A DNA stretch of 64,000 nucleotides from Harmothoe impar. Its lineage: Eukaryota > Annelida > Polychaeta > Phyllodocida > Polynoidae. Positions 37,701 to 48,900 of the stretch are shown here, piece after piece. A program made the translations under genes and the position numbers. The DNA is taken from contig OX381707.1 in NCBI GenBank assembly GCA_947462335.1, positions 59,931,773 to 59,995,772 on the forward strand, in the 5' to 3' direction. Each line of letters opens with the position of its first letter. Positions within the stretch are counted from its first letter, which is position 1. The notes below the pieces were generated by a model that worked only from the letters and a program-made list of their open reading frames with translations, made no database searches and was not told the DNA's origin.

Positions 37701-38944
37701 ACACCCTCTGCCCATGGCGATGAGGATGGGGGTAGGCATACTGAGTAGAGCCTGAAAGGCGGCGTTCATATTGTTGTAGCTGAAGCCGTCTGAAGCGTCT
37801 CCCATCACAACGCAGTTTGGGTTTGTCTGATCCAACGCCGAAAACTCCGGTAACACATCTGTCAGAACATACCGCTACTTAGACATAAATGACCTATCCA
37901 TGTGATTCACTAGATTTAGGTTATTCTTTTCGAGGCATAACACCTCATAGTCTCACACTGTGTGCCGTTTACTGATGAAACGTATTATTCATAACAATAA
38001 TCTGACTCCCATGATTCATTTTTTGTCCCAGTGCTGTCATTTAGTTAACTTATCTGTAGATAACGAGGACGGGGTGTTATTAACTTATCACTACACTACC
38101 TCACAGATGAATTAGATGCAAGTCTCTTACTTTAATAGTCAATAATAAATTAAAGACAATTAAAAATCATCAAATTAGATTGTGATTTATTCAGAAAACC
38201 GTTAATCAGGCAGATCACGTCGCAATGGGATGAATGATTAGAAAAAAAAAGGGGAAAAAAAGGTCAATAAAATCAAATAGTTTTAGAGGGTGTGGCTTAC
38301 CAGGATGAACGAGTAGATGGGGACGGAGACCGCGCTCCTTGCAGACGGCTGCTACCGCTGGTGCCGGTGGGAAGATCTCCTCCGCGGTGAGTACAAAGCC
38401 GAGACCCTGGAGCCGGGCGGCGATGGCCTCCTTGGTGATCTGCGTCTCATTGGTGCAGAACCGGACCGGTAACCCGGCAGCCTTCAGTCTGTAGGCAGGA
38501 ATATGGGACAATTTGGGGAAAAGTAAGTATTAAGTACAGACGCATTTGTTAAGGGGTCGAGTGGGAGCCTTTTGTTGTAGGGATTTGTGTAAAAATTGTT
38601 GTACATGATTCATGAAGCATCTTTTGGTAATAGAGGCAGAATAACATTATTACCACTTTTAATTGTATGTACACCATTCTGAGGGTATGCATACCGCTCT
38701 CTACTCTACCACAATGAATATTTAAGACGTTTGTATATGTTGTCAACTAAGGACAAGGCAAACATGAATACCAACTTTCAATCAATTTAGGGACATGCAT
38801 TTGAAGTAAGAAGGCATCTCACCTTTTAACTGCATCCACCGACCCTGGGATGGGGGTGCCACCATTGTAGAGCACACCAGAGATGTCTAACAACACTCCT
38901 CTCACCTCACCACTCCTGGTCACCCACTGCCCCTGCCCCGCCAT
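25717..38944 (-). CDS. LHPP: LHPP, phospholysine phosphohistidine inorganic pyrophosphate phosphatase
   Basis: Seven exons on the minus strand: 38823-38944, 38301-38488, 37705-37858, 37387-37450, 37058-37150, 26622-26713, 25717-25807. They join in phase into a 267-residue protein (human 270). It is a HAD-superfamily phosphatase. The nucleophile motif is LLDISGVLYNGG (Asp20), the substrate-loop Thr-Asn is in RFCTNET, the catalytic Lys is in VVGKP (Lys188), and the metal-binding acidic pair is in MIGDDIVNDVGGAQ (Asp213, Asp214). These match vertebrate LHPP, a cytosolic enzyme acting on phosphohistidine/phospholysine and pyrophosphate. The start ATG has a purine at -3 and G at +4. All splice sites are GT-AG. 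The intron between the exons at 37058 and 26713 holds the 9.9-kb LTR element; without it and one 5-bp target copy the intron would be about 417 bp. The gene is tail-to-tail with BTBD16. It looks intact. Confidence 0.95.
26817..26986 (+). repeat. 5' LTR (170 bp)
   Basis: Starts TGTAGTGTCTGAG and ends AACTCTACA. Contains a TATAAA box at 26866-26871 and an AATAAA signal at 26903-26908. A possible primer-binding site, TGGCGACTGAGGATGG, follows about three bases after the LTR; the matching tRNA was not determined. Confidence 0.95.
27302..28336 (+). CDS. Retrotransposon gag with two CCHC zinc knuckles
   Basis: Open for 344 codons. The second Met (27338, MDMSLGFG) is a plausible alternative start. 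The N-terminal two thirds is a capsid-like helical region of retrotransposon gag type, including the FNAYFKPQ and ARQQFLDM segments. Two zinc knuckles follow, CWRCGNKGHMGRDC and CKTCGYTGHFEKCC; the second has Cys instead of His spacing typical of degenerate knuckles in this group. Next come an RG-rich stretch and an acidic tail. The frame stops at 28336 where the large insert begins; in relatives gag runs on towards protease. Confidence 0.9.
   Translation: MLGFSWTVKASRMDMSLGFGAGPSVPQFDGVGEPETLSQRWVLWMDEFEIYVTAAQVTDAKVKQARMLFFGGPGLRGIYSNFTDAEKTVPAGSDIYKVTSALFNAYFKPQKCVPKARQQFLDMDPIAGETVNNYIVRLQTKVKHCEYGADTSNQVRDRVIRHIKDATLKAKLYREADLTLSTMVKVIGEYHDREALVLVPIPGSSASVNNVGRSDQGEFSGDCWRCGNKGHMGRDCHISKNHVCKTCGYTGHFEKCCYHTGPESKPGQPGNNRSRGRSRGRGSRRGRGRGRGHNVHNVEEEREDDVTDEPGAYHIFAVDDKLYDDSSDKTREYYILAMVDNLFS
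29100..29265. repeat. Imperfect inverted repeat
   Basis: The left arm has units of TCAACATCAAAACTCGGC and the right arm GCCGAGTTTTGTTGTTAAAT-like units in complement, giving a hairpin with arms of about 65 bp around an AT-rich centre. Confidence 0.5.
29325..29535. repeat. 27-bp minisatellite
   Basis: About seven units carrying CATTTTAGTAGCGGCGGC and AAATTGATA. The unit is a multiple of three and has no stop in several frames, so it gives spurious open frames on both strands. Confidence 0.8.
30145..32985. repeat. 16-bp minisatellite, 2.8 kb, with higher-order duplications
   Basis: The unit is CTCCGTTTATCCCGTT, with variants such as CACCGTTTATAGCGTT and CGCCGTTTATCACGTT. Marker variants recur at spacings of 583 bp (30628/31211 and 30850/31433) and 789 bp (31433/32222 and 31792/32581), showing block duplications. 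All three plus-strand frames stay open for long stretches because the unit has no stop and 16 is not divisible by three. These frames are not genes. Confidence 0.95.
33199..36343 (+). pseudogene. Retrotransposon pol (protease, RT, RNase H, integrase), broken
   Basis: Protease: the active site reads ESGAYHN near residue 33, with Glu where the catalytic Asp is usual. Stop TAA at 33529-33531, in frame. Reverse transcriptase at 33544-34500: the catalytic box is SDDI at 34144-34155, a variant common in K02A2.6-like Gypsy elements. A second in-frame TAA is at 34498-34500. RNase H follows from 34516, with TTDASGVGLG, FEREAL and QTDHKPL. A frameshift at the C run near 34829-34836 moves the frame. Integrase follows with an HHCC zinc site (HEGHQG...CYPC), a DDE core (VDLLDI, RSDNGQPF, NGEVERLN) and a C-terminal chromatin-binding-like region, stop at 36343. 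The lesions are few, in keeping with the young LTRs. Confidence 0.93.
36569..36738 (+). repeat. 3' LTR (170 bp)
   Basis: Same length and ends as the 5' LTR. Preceded by a purine-rich tract (GGTGAGGAGA), a likely polypurine tract. Followed by the second AGGGC target copy at 36739-36743. Confidence 0.95.
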
Positions 38945-40315
38945 GTCACACCCAACCACTCTACCTCACACCTCTAACCCTCCTCCTGCACCCACGTGTC
39001 AGCTGTGGTCACTGATAGTGGAGATAGGAGTGAGAGATAAGGGAAATGGTATGTCAGAGGACGTGTTTACGATGCCCAGCTGATGAACCTGGTTATGCTG
39101 GTCCCTACCGAATGACGGGTTCAGTATGTAATGGTCCAGTAACCAGCTTCAGACGTTAACTGGTTACTGTATGGATGTACCGGCACGCTAGGTACCAGTG
39201 GGTGGAGTGTAAGTTCTCACCATACAAGGCAGGGGGCGCCATGAAGACGCCATGAATCGTCCCGCTCTTAGATACAAGTCCTACCAAAGACGATTTCTCT
39301 GAAATCATTTTTGCTAATTTTTGATTATACAGAAAATCTCTACAATGTAATGGTACATAATACTATAAATGTAGTCCTATAGTATGTCTTCCACTCCAAT
39401 GTACATATATCACAAATATCGTACTATATATATAATAAAGAAACCAGGCAAAAGAGCTCAGTTACTCTATGTAGTTTTATTTGTAAATTATATTCACAAA
39501 CCAACGTTTAACAGTAGTGCGATGTACTCTCAAAACTATACGAGACCTATTACAGTGGTCAAGGTTTTGTAATATATAGTAGAAGTTCACATCAAACTTT
39601 ACTAAAGCAGCAGTATGCCGATCTACATATATGTGTTATCCAAGAATCAGTATGATATTAAACAATCATTACCCAAAGTAGACGATCACATGTTTATATA
39701 AAGCGTCCTCCATAATGTATTTCATCAATCAATGGAGATAGCAACGGTTTTGGGTTCTCCCAATGGAACCTAGTGTAAATTTACAACAAATGCGTAACTT
39801 ACTCTGAAAATCAAAGTCCAGCTGTAACGAATATAAACATTTTTACCTTACCTCTAAAATATCGACTCTTACCTCTCATCTTATACCTCTCACATCAGTT
39901 ATATCGATATGCATGTCCAAAGTTCACTCACAAATATATATATATATCACTTCATCACAAAATGAACAAATCAATGTTAAAGATACCCTCCACCAAACTG
40001 ATGAAAACGTTTAAGTATGGCCAACAATGACACATTTATCTCAAGATAACATATACTATATGTAGGCTCAGCCTTACTATTGAACCCCACCGCATTCTCT
40101 ACTTCACATTGTTCTATTAAACGTCTACAGACTCGTTTTGTAGATTTTCAATACAGCACCCAAAGACAATGATATCACGGCCCGATATTAATCTTGGCAA
40201 ATAACCTATCAAAATAAAGTATCATCAGAGAACACCAAGATTTAACATTCTTCAAGCCCGACACATTTTCACAGAACACATTTTATACTGTCATTGTTAA
40301 ATCCTTTAATCTTTT
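38945..40315. other. Upstream region of LHPP and AT-rich stretch without recognised gene
   Basis: The LHPP promoter should lie within the first few hundred bases. GCAGGGGGCGCCATGAAGAC with a second GACGCCATGA at about 39230-39255 is the most GC-rich, motif-like spot. From 39300 to 40300 the sequence is AT-rich and shows no exon. Confidence 0.3.
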
Positions 40316-40319
40316 AGGA

Positions 40320-40645
40320 CAGCATGCCGCTATAAGAAGACATGTTTTGTCATGATACACCAATGCAGCCCCGGGTAGTAACTCGGTGGTCCTTCATTGG
40401 TGCATCATGCCGACCCTCCAGGGGTATATCAGCTCCATATGGTCGGCATGATGTTTGAATGCAGCCCTGGCGAGTTACTCGCCAGGGCTGCATTCATGCA
40501 TCATGACGAACAAGGACATGATACATTAATGCATTGGTTAAGGGCCGCATAGTGCTTTAATGTGCCAAGTCGTGTTCATCAATGCAGCCCTGACGAGTAG
40601 GCTCACCAAGGCTGCATCTAAGTATCATGCTGACAGATTGGATAG
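40320..40645. repeat. Dispersed hairpin element, well-preserved copies
   Basis: GCAGCCCTGGCGAG-TTA-CTCGCCAGGGCTGC is a perfect 14-bp-arm hairpin near 40463-40493. It is flanked by GGCATGATGTTTGAAT and ATTCATGCATCATG, themselves inverted. A second hairpin (CAGCCCCGGGTAGTAACTC) lies to the left. Further members lie at 12560, 20120, 47720, 56690 and 61420. Non-coding. Confidence 0.7.
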
Positions 40646-40686
40646 CAGATTAAAGCGCTATGGGGCTCTTACAGGGCTGGACGCGT

Positions 40687-41127
40687 GATAGATACACGTC
40701 CGTGATAACTCTCCTGGGTGCGCAGACACACGCTCTGAGCGCAATCTTAATCCTGAGTAAATAGTCTTAATCATCAAATCAAAAATCTTATACATCAAAT
40801 GAAGATGGCACCACTAGCAGTGGTAATCCTACACAGCCCATCGTAGGATAGGCTTGTTAAATAGTATGTAATGGGGGGCTCTGCCCCCCAACCCCCCACT
40901 TTTCATTTCTTTTTCTTTTAGGTGTTTATGTTACAAGGTCTCATCTGGGCGTAGGGCATATACTATAAAGACAAACCTCAGGTAGCAGTTAGGGTATGTG
41001 ACACTAGGTGGCAGATACAAGGGGATTTATCAGATTATATATTAAGATCAAAGATTATAGATTAAGATTGCGCTCAGAACGTTTGTCTGCGCACCCAGGA
41101 GAGCTATCACGTATTTGCGTGATAGGT
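40687..41127. mobile_element. Foldback element 1 with CTCTCCTGGGTGCGC arms
   Basis: The left arm GATAACTCTCCTGGGTGCGC and right arm GCGCACCCAGGAGAGCTATC are inverted, as are the following AGCGCAATCTTAATC / GATTAAGATTGCGCT. The core contains the palindrome GGGGGGCTCTGCCCCCC. No ORF. A partial arm of the same family lies at about 62516-62582. Confidence 0.75.
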
Positions 41128-41229
41128 AGCACCATTAGCTCACTTGCCAACCTCTGTGGGCGCACATGGACGGAGCGGCTGACCGCTGGGTGGGAAGGTT
41201 CTGTACTGAGAACATCATATAAACAGCGT

Positions 41230-42746
41230 TAGGCCACTGAAAAAAGTTTATTAGCTTTACAGACACCGCCCGCATCAGGTAAAAGGAGCCGCATCATTGC
41301 TTTTTATTTACATTTTCCTCAAAAAGAATCCGCATCCACTGAATAGAATCCCCCTCAAAACAAAGATTTTCATATCTCAGCTATTATTAGGTGTAGAAAC
41401 ATAATTCAAATAGCATATTTCTATATCTGTAACTTGGAATTATTTAAAAAAAAGGGTTGATAATTGCATTTATGTGTCTTATTTTTTATATAGAAAAATA
41501 CATCCCAGAAATTATTCAGTGAATAAAAATAAAAAGGGACCTCCCGCTTCACCCAAAAGCAAAATAAAAATAAAAATAAAAAGCCTCCCTCCCTCACCCC
41601 TTTTTTGAGGAAACCAGCCCCTTCGGGGACTGGGGGGGGGGGGGATATTTCAACAGGGAATCATAGTCTCTTTTTACCCCCCCACCCAAGTGGTGTAGAT
41701 CTATCTGCCAACTGTGCCATCTTTCCGCGGCAAACTGACTAGCGTTCGTCTGGCCCAGATGCCCCTTAGCGATGTAACCAAGGTGATGCGTCCCTTACTA
41801 CCATCCGTCACTCTCCTACCAGATTCTCTCGGAGTTCCCTTTTTAAGGGATTATCTCAGGAACTACTCAACATATCTCAACATATGAGCTATGTAATTAA
41901 AGCTCTTATCGAGTACAATATAAGAATACTCGGATATAGCGAATTAGATGAGTATTAGCTTCAGGAGCTGCTCCGTTATCTTTTAATCGAGGCCCAAAAT
42001 GGGCAAAAACTGGATAGCTCTCCCAAGTGAGAGGACAGACGTTCAGAGTGTTATCTTAATAAGACATCTTAAAGTCTTAATTCAGTGTCTTACCCAGGGC
42101 CGCTCTTATCATTAAAAATAAATCATTTCAAGCCAGCAACCAGCTCAGAGGAACTCAGGATGTCTCTAATAGAAGAAAAAGAAGAAAAAGAAGAAAAAGA
42201 AACGGGGGTTGGGGGGCAGAGCCCCCCATTACATACTAGTCGTAATAGTAATACTTTCAAAATATTGTTTATTTTTAATGACATAAGCGGCCTCTACTAA
42301 AGTTAAGACTATTCAGACTGTCTTAAAAGTCTTATTAAGATAACGCTCTAAACGTCTGTCCTCTCACTTGGGAGAGCTAACCCGTGCGTGCCCAAAATGG
42401 CGCCCAAAGCAAGTGCCAGTTACAATTTTTGAGGCTATAAAACGTTTCAATGATATATAAAAAAAGAGCACTTTAACTATGAATAGCTAGGTATATCTAG
42501 TAGGTTATACAAAAGGAAGGTATGGAAATATTCTTTCTGATGGTGTGAATGAAGCAGTCGAGTTAGCTGGCACTTTCCTAACTGGTTCATACACTGAGAA
42601 TTTTGCTTCATCTGGTACCTCAAGGGTACTCTAGGCTGAAGCAATCAATGATCGAGAGTTTCTAACCAGCGACGGAGTAACCCATTTTTATATATATGGT
42701 AAATATCCGTAAAGCTGATAATTCTTTTTAAGCGGCCTTATATATG
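41230..42746. mobile_element. Larger TTAGGCC-ended element containing foldback element 2
   Basis: The left end is TTAGGCCACTGAAAAAAG followed by TTATTAGCTTTACAG. The right end is GTAAAGCTGATAATTC followed by TTTTTAAGCGGCC. These are related in inverted orientation. Between them is AT-rich, frame-poor sequence plus the inserted element at 41994-42399. The assignment of the two ends to one element is an inference. Confidence 0.45.
41994..42399. mobile_element. Foldback element 2 with AGCTCTCCCAAGTGAGAGG arms
   Basis: The left arm AGCTCTCCCAAGTGAGAGG plus ACAGACGTTCAGAG is mirrored by CTCTAAACGTCTGT and CCTCTCACTTGGGAGAGCT. It is related to foldback element 1, and its core GGGGGGCAGAGCCCCCC with ATTACATACTA matches that of element 1 in reverse orientation. 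Confidence 0.75.
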
Positions 42747-42998
42747 TGTGTGCAGTATGTAGAAGCTGTACTGCAGTCTCTTTAATTTTACAGTTTAGAA
42801 CATGCACATACATGTGAGATACCATCACATGGTTCGACCTAACACTGCCTGCGTGCTGTTTAAGTACCCAACTCAGGACAAGTACCCGTAAAATGAAGCC
42901 TGATAATCGAGCTTTACTTTGCTATCAAGATACCAAAGGCTGGCTTAGTACTGAACAGTCATGTCACTAACTTAGTACATGTATCGTCCGTAGAAGTG

Positions 42999-45900
42999 CT
43001 AGTACGGGTGAAATCTGTTTTGGTCCCTTGGACGCAGCATGTTGTTGTGTACCGGTCCTGAGAACCGGTTGTTACCGAATGGCAACTGGACCTGAAAAAG
43101 ATTGCAGTCATAATAATTTTAAATAACGTAAAATCTCCTCAGACAGTTAAAATGGGGTACAGTTATTTCGGAGGACACAAATTACTGGATTCCAAAACTT
43201 AATTCAAAATGGCACGGTCTGAATTTTTTCATACTCTAAATCCTAATTAAATTTCTTCCAAAAATATTATATTACAACATCACATTGTAGGATGGGGAAC
43301 AATAAAACTTCTATGGAGAATAAACGCCAAAATAAAGGGTCTCATGGGACCCAGGTAGTCATACACATTACCAGTAATTCTAACTAAGGCCGCTTAAAAT
43401 TGATTATCAGTTTTGCGGTGGTCTACTATAAATGTTTAAAAAAATCAGAAGACAAGTTGCAAAAATTTCAATATCTCAGCTGAAAATAGGGTTAGAAACA
43501 AAGTTTAAATGGCATTTTGGCCGTTATTTATATGTGCATACCATCAATTAATGCAAAAAAGAAAAAAGGCCCTCCTGCACCTCCAAAAATAAGTAAAACA
43601 AACAAAAAAAAAAAAGCCTCCCTCCCTCACCGATTTATTTTTCCAAAAAGTGTCCGCAAAGCTGATAATCGATTTTAAGCGGCCTAATCACAAGAAAACA
43701 ATTGGACTTGCCTGGTTTGGTATCTGGTGATTCTGAGAAATGCTTTGTCGCAGCTGTAATGCCAGGTTCATACAATGGTCAGCCATGTCTTTGACGCGCA
43801 TCGGGTCGAAATTCTCGGTATTCAACAGATCGCTGAAGTCATTGTTGAAGAACCCATTGTTGCTGTTACCGAACATGTTGTCGCCATTGTTGCAGACCAT
43901 GTTGTTGTTGGAGAACATATTGTTGTCATGCTGGAAGTTGTTGTTGTTATGCTGGAAGTTGTTGTTATGTTGGAAGTTGTTGCTGTTTGGGTGGCAGTTG
44001 TTGTTGTTTGGATGGTTGTTGTTGGCATAAGGCATGCCTCCATTATTCCACGTATTAGCTCGCTGGTGCAGTCTTCTGTCACCATTCCTACAAATAAAAT
44101 CAAGTAAGATATGTCCATTATGCCTTTGCAAGTGTATCTTTATACGCACTCCTTTTTACAATTCATTATAATTTAGTAATAAATTATAGAAAACATGCTT
44201 TTCCTTTTGTATCTTTTCTTTTTCCTAAATCACCGGGGTATGTATTTCAAACTTCATCACTGTCCTGCCTTTGATAATTTACATTTATTGTATATCAGGT
44301 GGGGCATACATTATTCACTGACCCTTTGTACCTAATACTGCAATTACTGCAAATGTCTGCATATAACCCGCATCTCCAACTCAGGAAAAGCTATATAGTG
44401 CTGTTCTATACAAACTGTAGTAACACATTGCCATGTAAATACCCTATAACTCATGGTATTCAGAAGTACGGTGCGAAACATCTCTGATCCAAAATGTGTA
44501 TGATTATGTTCCAAAATCTGTGAATACACTCCTGTTGGTACAAAGGCTCTTGTGAATATTCCCAGAACAATCCATACCAGATGCACTTAGTGGGTGCGTC
44601 GCTTTTTGTCAGCCGTGTCTGTTCGCGAATCCGAGGTTCTTCTTTTCTCTGGAATGTAAACGTATTGTGGGAATTTCCGTGCAAACCTAGAGCACCGTCT
44701 TGCATGTTTGGGTGCCTTCTTGATACATACACGCACTCCGCAAGTACACTTGAGGTTCTTATGTCCATCCAACGACACTTGCCTGTAGAAGGACATGCCA
44801 CACTCACAGAGGAATTTTGTGCCAGCATCCGGCCTTTCTCGCCTCTCTGGGTGAGCATCCTTCTTGTGGTTATCGAGGATCTGTCGCGTCAAGAAGAAAT
44901 GTAAGCAGATCGAGCATTTATATCCAGATGTGACGCTTGTCCTGTGTATAAACAACTCATGCTGAGTTGTGAACGGCAAATCACAATGGTCGCAGGTGTA
45001 AACAGCCGGAGAAACCGCCCCCTCTTCCCCCCTACCCGACAACTGGGAGCGATGTTGGGTGAGCAGCTCATGTTGAGTGAGCAGCTCCCACGATGTGAAA
45101 CGCTTCCCGCACTCATCACACACATAGACAGATAAGGATCTCCGGGTTGTAGGAGCACTTTGAGATATTGGCTCGTGGTCCCAGTTTTGGAGGATACTCT
45201 TGGTTCCTTCACCGTGTCGGTCCTGCTGGTGCTGTAAACACGCCTCCCATGTTACAAACATCCGCTGACATATATTACAATTGGGTATTTCTTCATCACT
45301 GACATGTGAACCGCGAGATGAACTGCGACTTGAAGTCTCTTCGTCAACATCTTCTTCCTCATCTTTATAAGAATACCCATCTCTGCTATCCTCTTCCTTC
45401 TCTGCTGAGACCATCAGCTCACCACTCAGCATTTCATCGTGTTGTACTTCCATGTGCACGTCAAAATCATTTTGGTCAAACAGTACCGCTCTACACACTG
45501 GACAAGGAAAGAGTTCATCATCCTCCTCATTGTCGACAACAGGAGCATGTTTCACTGCAATGTGCTGCATGAGCGAGATATTTGACAGGAAGATGGCGCC
45601 GCACGTTGAACACCGCTGCTCATTTGAGCTGCTTCGACCCACTTGGCGCGAGTAAGGATCTCCGACGGTGAGACGCCGAATCATTTGGTGACTGGCGGCT
45701 TGGTGTTGTCCCAGTGCCGCAGAGTCCTTGAAAGTCTTGTTGCAAATATGGCATCGGTCAGGTGCCCTACAAGACAGAAGAGGGGCACTTCTTTACTACA
45801 TTTACTTCTCTTTTCTAACCTAACTCTTTGAGAATCGTGCCCTCTAATATCATTCCTCCCTAACTCAGTCCAACTTCTATTCTAAACCTTTCTTTCTTAA

Positions 45901-48900
45901 TAGATATTTCTATGTATCTTGGTGCGATGACAGGGTTGATGATGGTTCTTTTCACTCATTGACGTATGAAAGGATGAACATAGGCCTTTGGTCCAGGTAC
46001 ACCACGGTTCAACATGTTGAATAAAAACCCATAAAGCTTGAAATCGCCATGTTTAAATATCAGAATACACCATTCTCTTTCATCCTCCTACAACTACATG
46101 TTATCAACACAACTTGTATACATATCAAACGTCAACTAAAGATATCTCCATGCCTTATTTACCACCTCTAAAATAATGCAATGTGTTAAATAAGTTCAGT
46201 TATTCCGTTACTCGTGCGATTATATAGAAGCATCAGCAAAATATGACTACCGGCTTCTAATACATGACTGGATACACACACATGCCATACTAAACGCACT
46301 TGTTGAATGCATACCTGAAGCCAGTTTGACAACAGCTTATGGTTATTGTAAGATAAACTACTTGCCTTGGGAAGCAGTTGCTCATACTGTTACTATTCCA
46401 CATATTACGCGGTAGAGGGAACTTGACTGCCTGTGCGACATGATCTAGGACCAGGTTTGTCATCTTCCTGTGTCCGACTGGAGCCCAGTGGATACCGTCC
46501 GGTTCACGAAGATGGATGAGATCTCGGAAGTGGTAGTGCAGATCCATGACATCAAATCCAGCATCGACCATGACCTGCAGTACATTTACAACATGTATGT
46601 GTGCACATATACTAGAAACGCACAACCCACATCGTAATGGCCATAAAAAGTGGTGGAAATCGTAATATTACGATTAAAACGTAATACTTGGCAGCTCTGC
46701 CCACAACCTGGGATATTTTATAACAAATACGGTATCTATTTTTAAAATTGCATTCTAAGATTGACATCCATATTATGAAGTAAGGGCACAATAAGGCCTC
46801 TAACATCTGGCTGGTTATAACTTTTGTATTCAGTTATTTAATTTAGCTTTGTGGTCAGATACAATGTGTACAGCAATGTCTTCAAGAACCACTTCACTAT
46901 CTCTTGACAATATTAAGACTATTCCTCCACACTTTTTAACATTCCAACATAATCCTGACGGGAAAACTCACCTGTGTGGCGTAGAAGTTTGCTTCGAGGA
47001 TGTCATAGCGGAGAGTTTCGTTCCTGAAGCTGATTTCCTGCAGCATAAACCCGCCGCGCACCTCTCGCGACACCGGAGTGGCCGTGTTCCAAATGAAGAG
47101 TGTATCCGGCCCGAGAGCCAGCGCCAGCCGCCGGGCCAGCAGCTGCATGTTAGTCTGGTACCTGCTCCTGGACCTCGGGCCATACCTGTAACATTTATAA
47201 TAAATCGTTTAACTGAAACAAAGTTCAAATATATGTCCCAGGTTCATAGCTTTAAGTGCACCTTCAGCAAAAATAAGCGAGTGTTGTCTCATAAATCCAT
47301 GCACATGCCATGGGATGGCTCGTACAGCATCCTATTTTTGAGAATTTGTTAATATTTTTATGTTCAGACGTTGGTACAAGATTTATGAGCCCTGGTCAAA
47401 CCCCTCCTCTTGCCTTGATGTTCGCATGCCCGTGTCCAGCAGCATTTAGCACCTGTATGAGCAGACATCTAGCTCTACTGAATGATTGCTATCATCCAGG
47501 TGGCAGCACCGAGACACAGAAACACTGACAAACAAGCATTACTTAGCAGTATGGGCTCATCATGTTTCTGTAAAGTTTTCTTCTACTGTGTCACTTGTCG
47601 CAGTCAAGTCTCACCCAATTAAAGAATTCTCCCAGGTCTCTTGTCGCAGATATTATGATTGAAAAAATAGGTCTTCAACCAATGTCGCCAAACCCTGTGC
47701 CCCTTGACACTTTGAGGGCGGATTATACATTAATGTATCATTCCCTTGGTCGTCATGATGCATATATGCAACCCTGGCGAGTGACTCGCCAGTGCTGGAT
47801 TCAAGCATCATGGGTTGAGACACTCCTGAGGGTCAGCATGATGCACCAATGCAGCACCGGTGAGTTACTTGCCGGGGCTGCATAGGTGCATCATGACGAC
47901 AAATTTAATCTTTTAGCGTTATTAAATGGTTAGAACGTCCCTGATTAAAACATGGTCTTGTTCCCTCGATTTGAGATGTCTGGGCCCTCCATTCACTATT
48001 ACCGTAAAACCTCGCGTATAAGCCGCGGCTAGTACGCGAATCAGACTCAGCTTTCTTTTGATACCAAACATGCCTATATAGGGTGCGGCTTATACGAGAG
48101 TTTTTATAAGTATACTACAGTACCAAATTAACAATTTTCATACCCCCTCTGCGGCTTATATAATCTGTCAAAGTTAGGGGTGCGGCTTATACGCGAGTTA
48201 GGTTTATATGCGAGGTTTTACGGTACATGTGTAATAAATGATACTGTCCTTTATAATATTGTTATAGTATTAAGTAAAGAACCAAAGTCGACACAGTTCG
48301 GATCAAGTGTTACAGGTTGTGAATCAAAGGTTTATTCAGTAACCTAGACAGGCAAAGCTATAGCGGTGCGAACTCCCTATAGAGTTCGGAGCGGGTCAGT
48401 AGGCTTGCAGCCGATACGATCACGGGGTCTCTGTCCTAGCGTGGATCCAGAGTGACCGACGAGTCCTATCGGATGCTGGGTACATATAGGCAGCCAGCCT
48501 GCGCGCACACGCAGACTGGAAGCCTATAGCAACCTCTGTCCATACCCGAAACCCGGAGCAGATGCTGCCACCTGCCGTCGGGCTGAAGGGTTCGAACGGA
48601 GTTCGCAACACAGCATCCAACAGAACCCGTCATATAAACCCTGTATAACCCTAGCCCCTACACATGTAAAACAATTACGGTAGCTGAAGCATGATCACAA
48701 ATCCAACCAATTGGTCTTTTAATAAGCATTGAATCAACCAACAAGCATGTTGGTGACTGATAATACAGATGCATGTATAGTGAGATGCTAGTACAAATGT
48801 AGGCCTACTTTACCTGGTCATGTCCCACACACAGGAGGCCATGGTGACTATATCAGGCTTGTATTTGTGCATATCCTCCAGTATGGTCTCTACATAGTCA

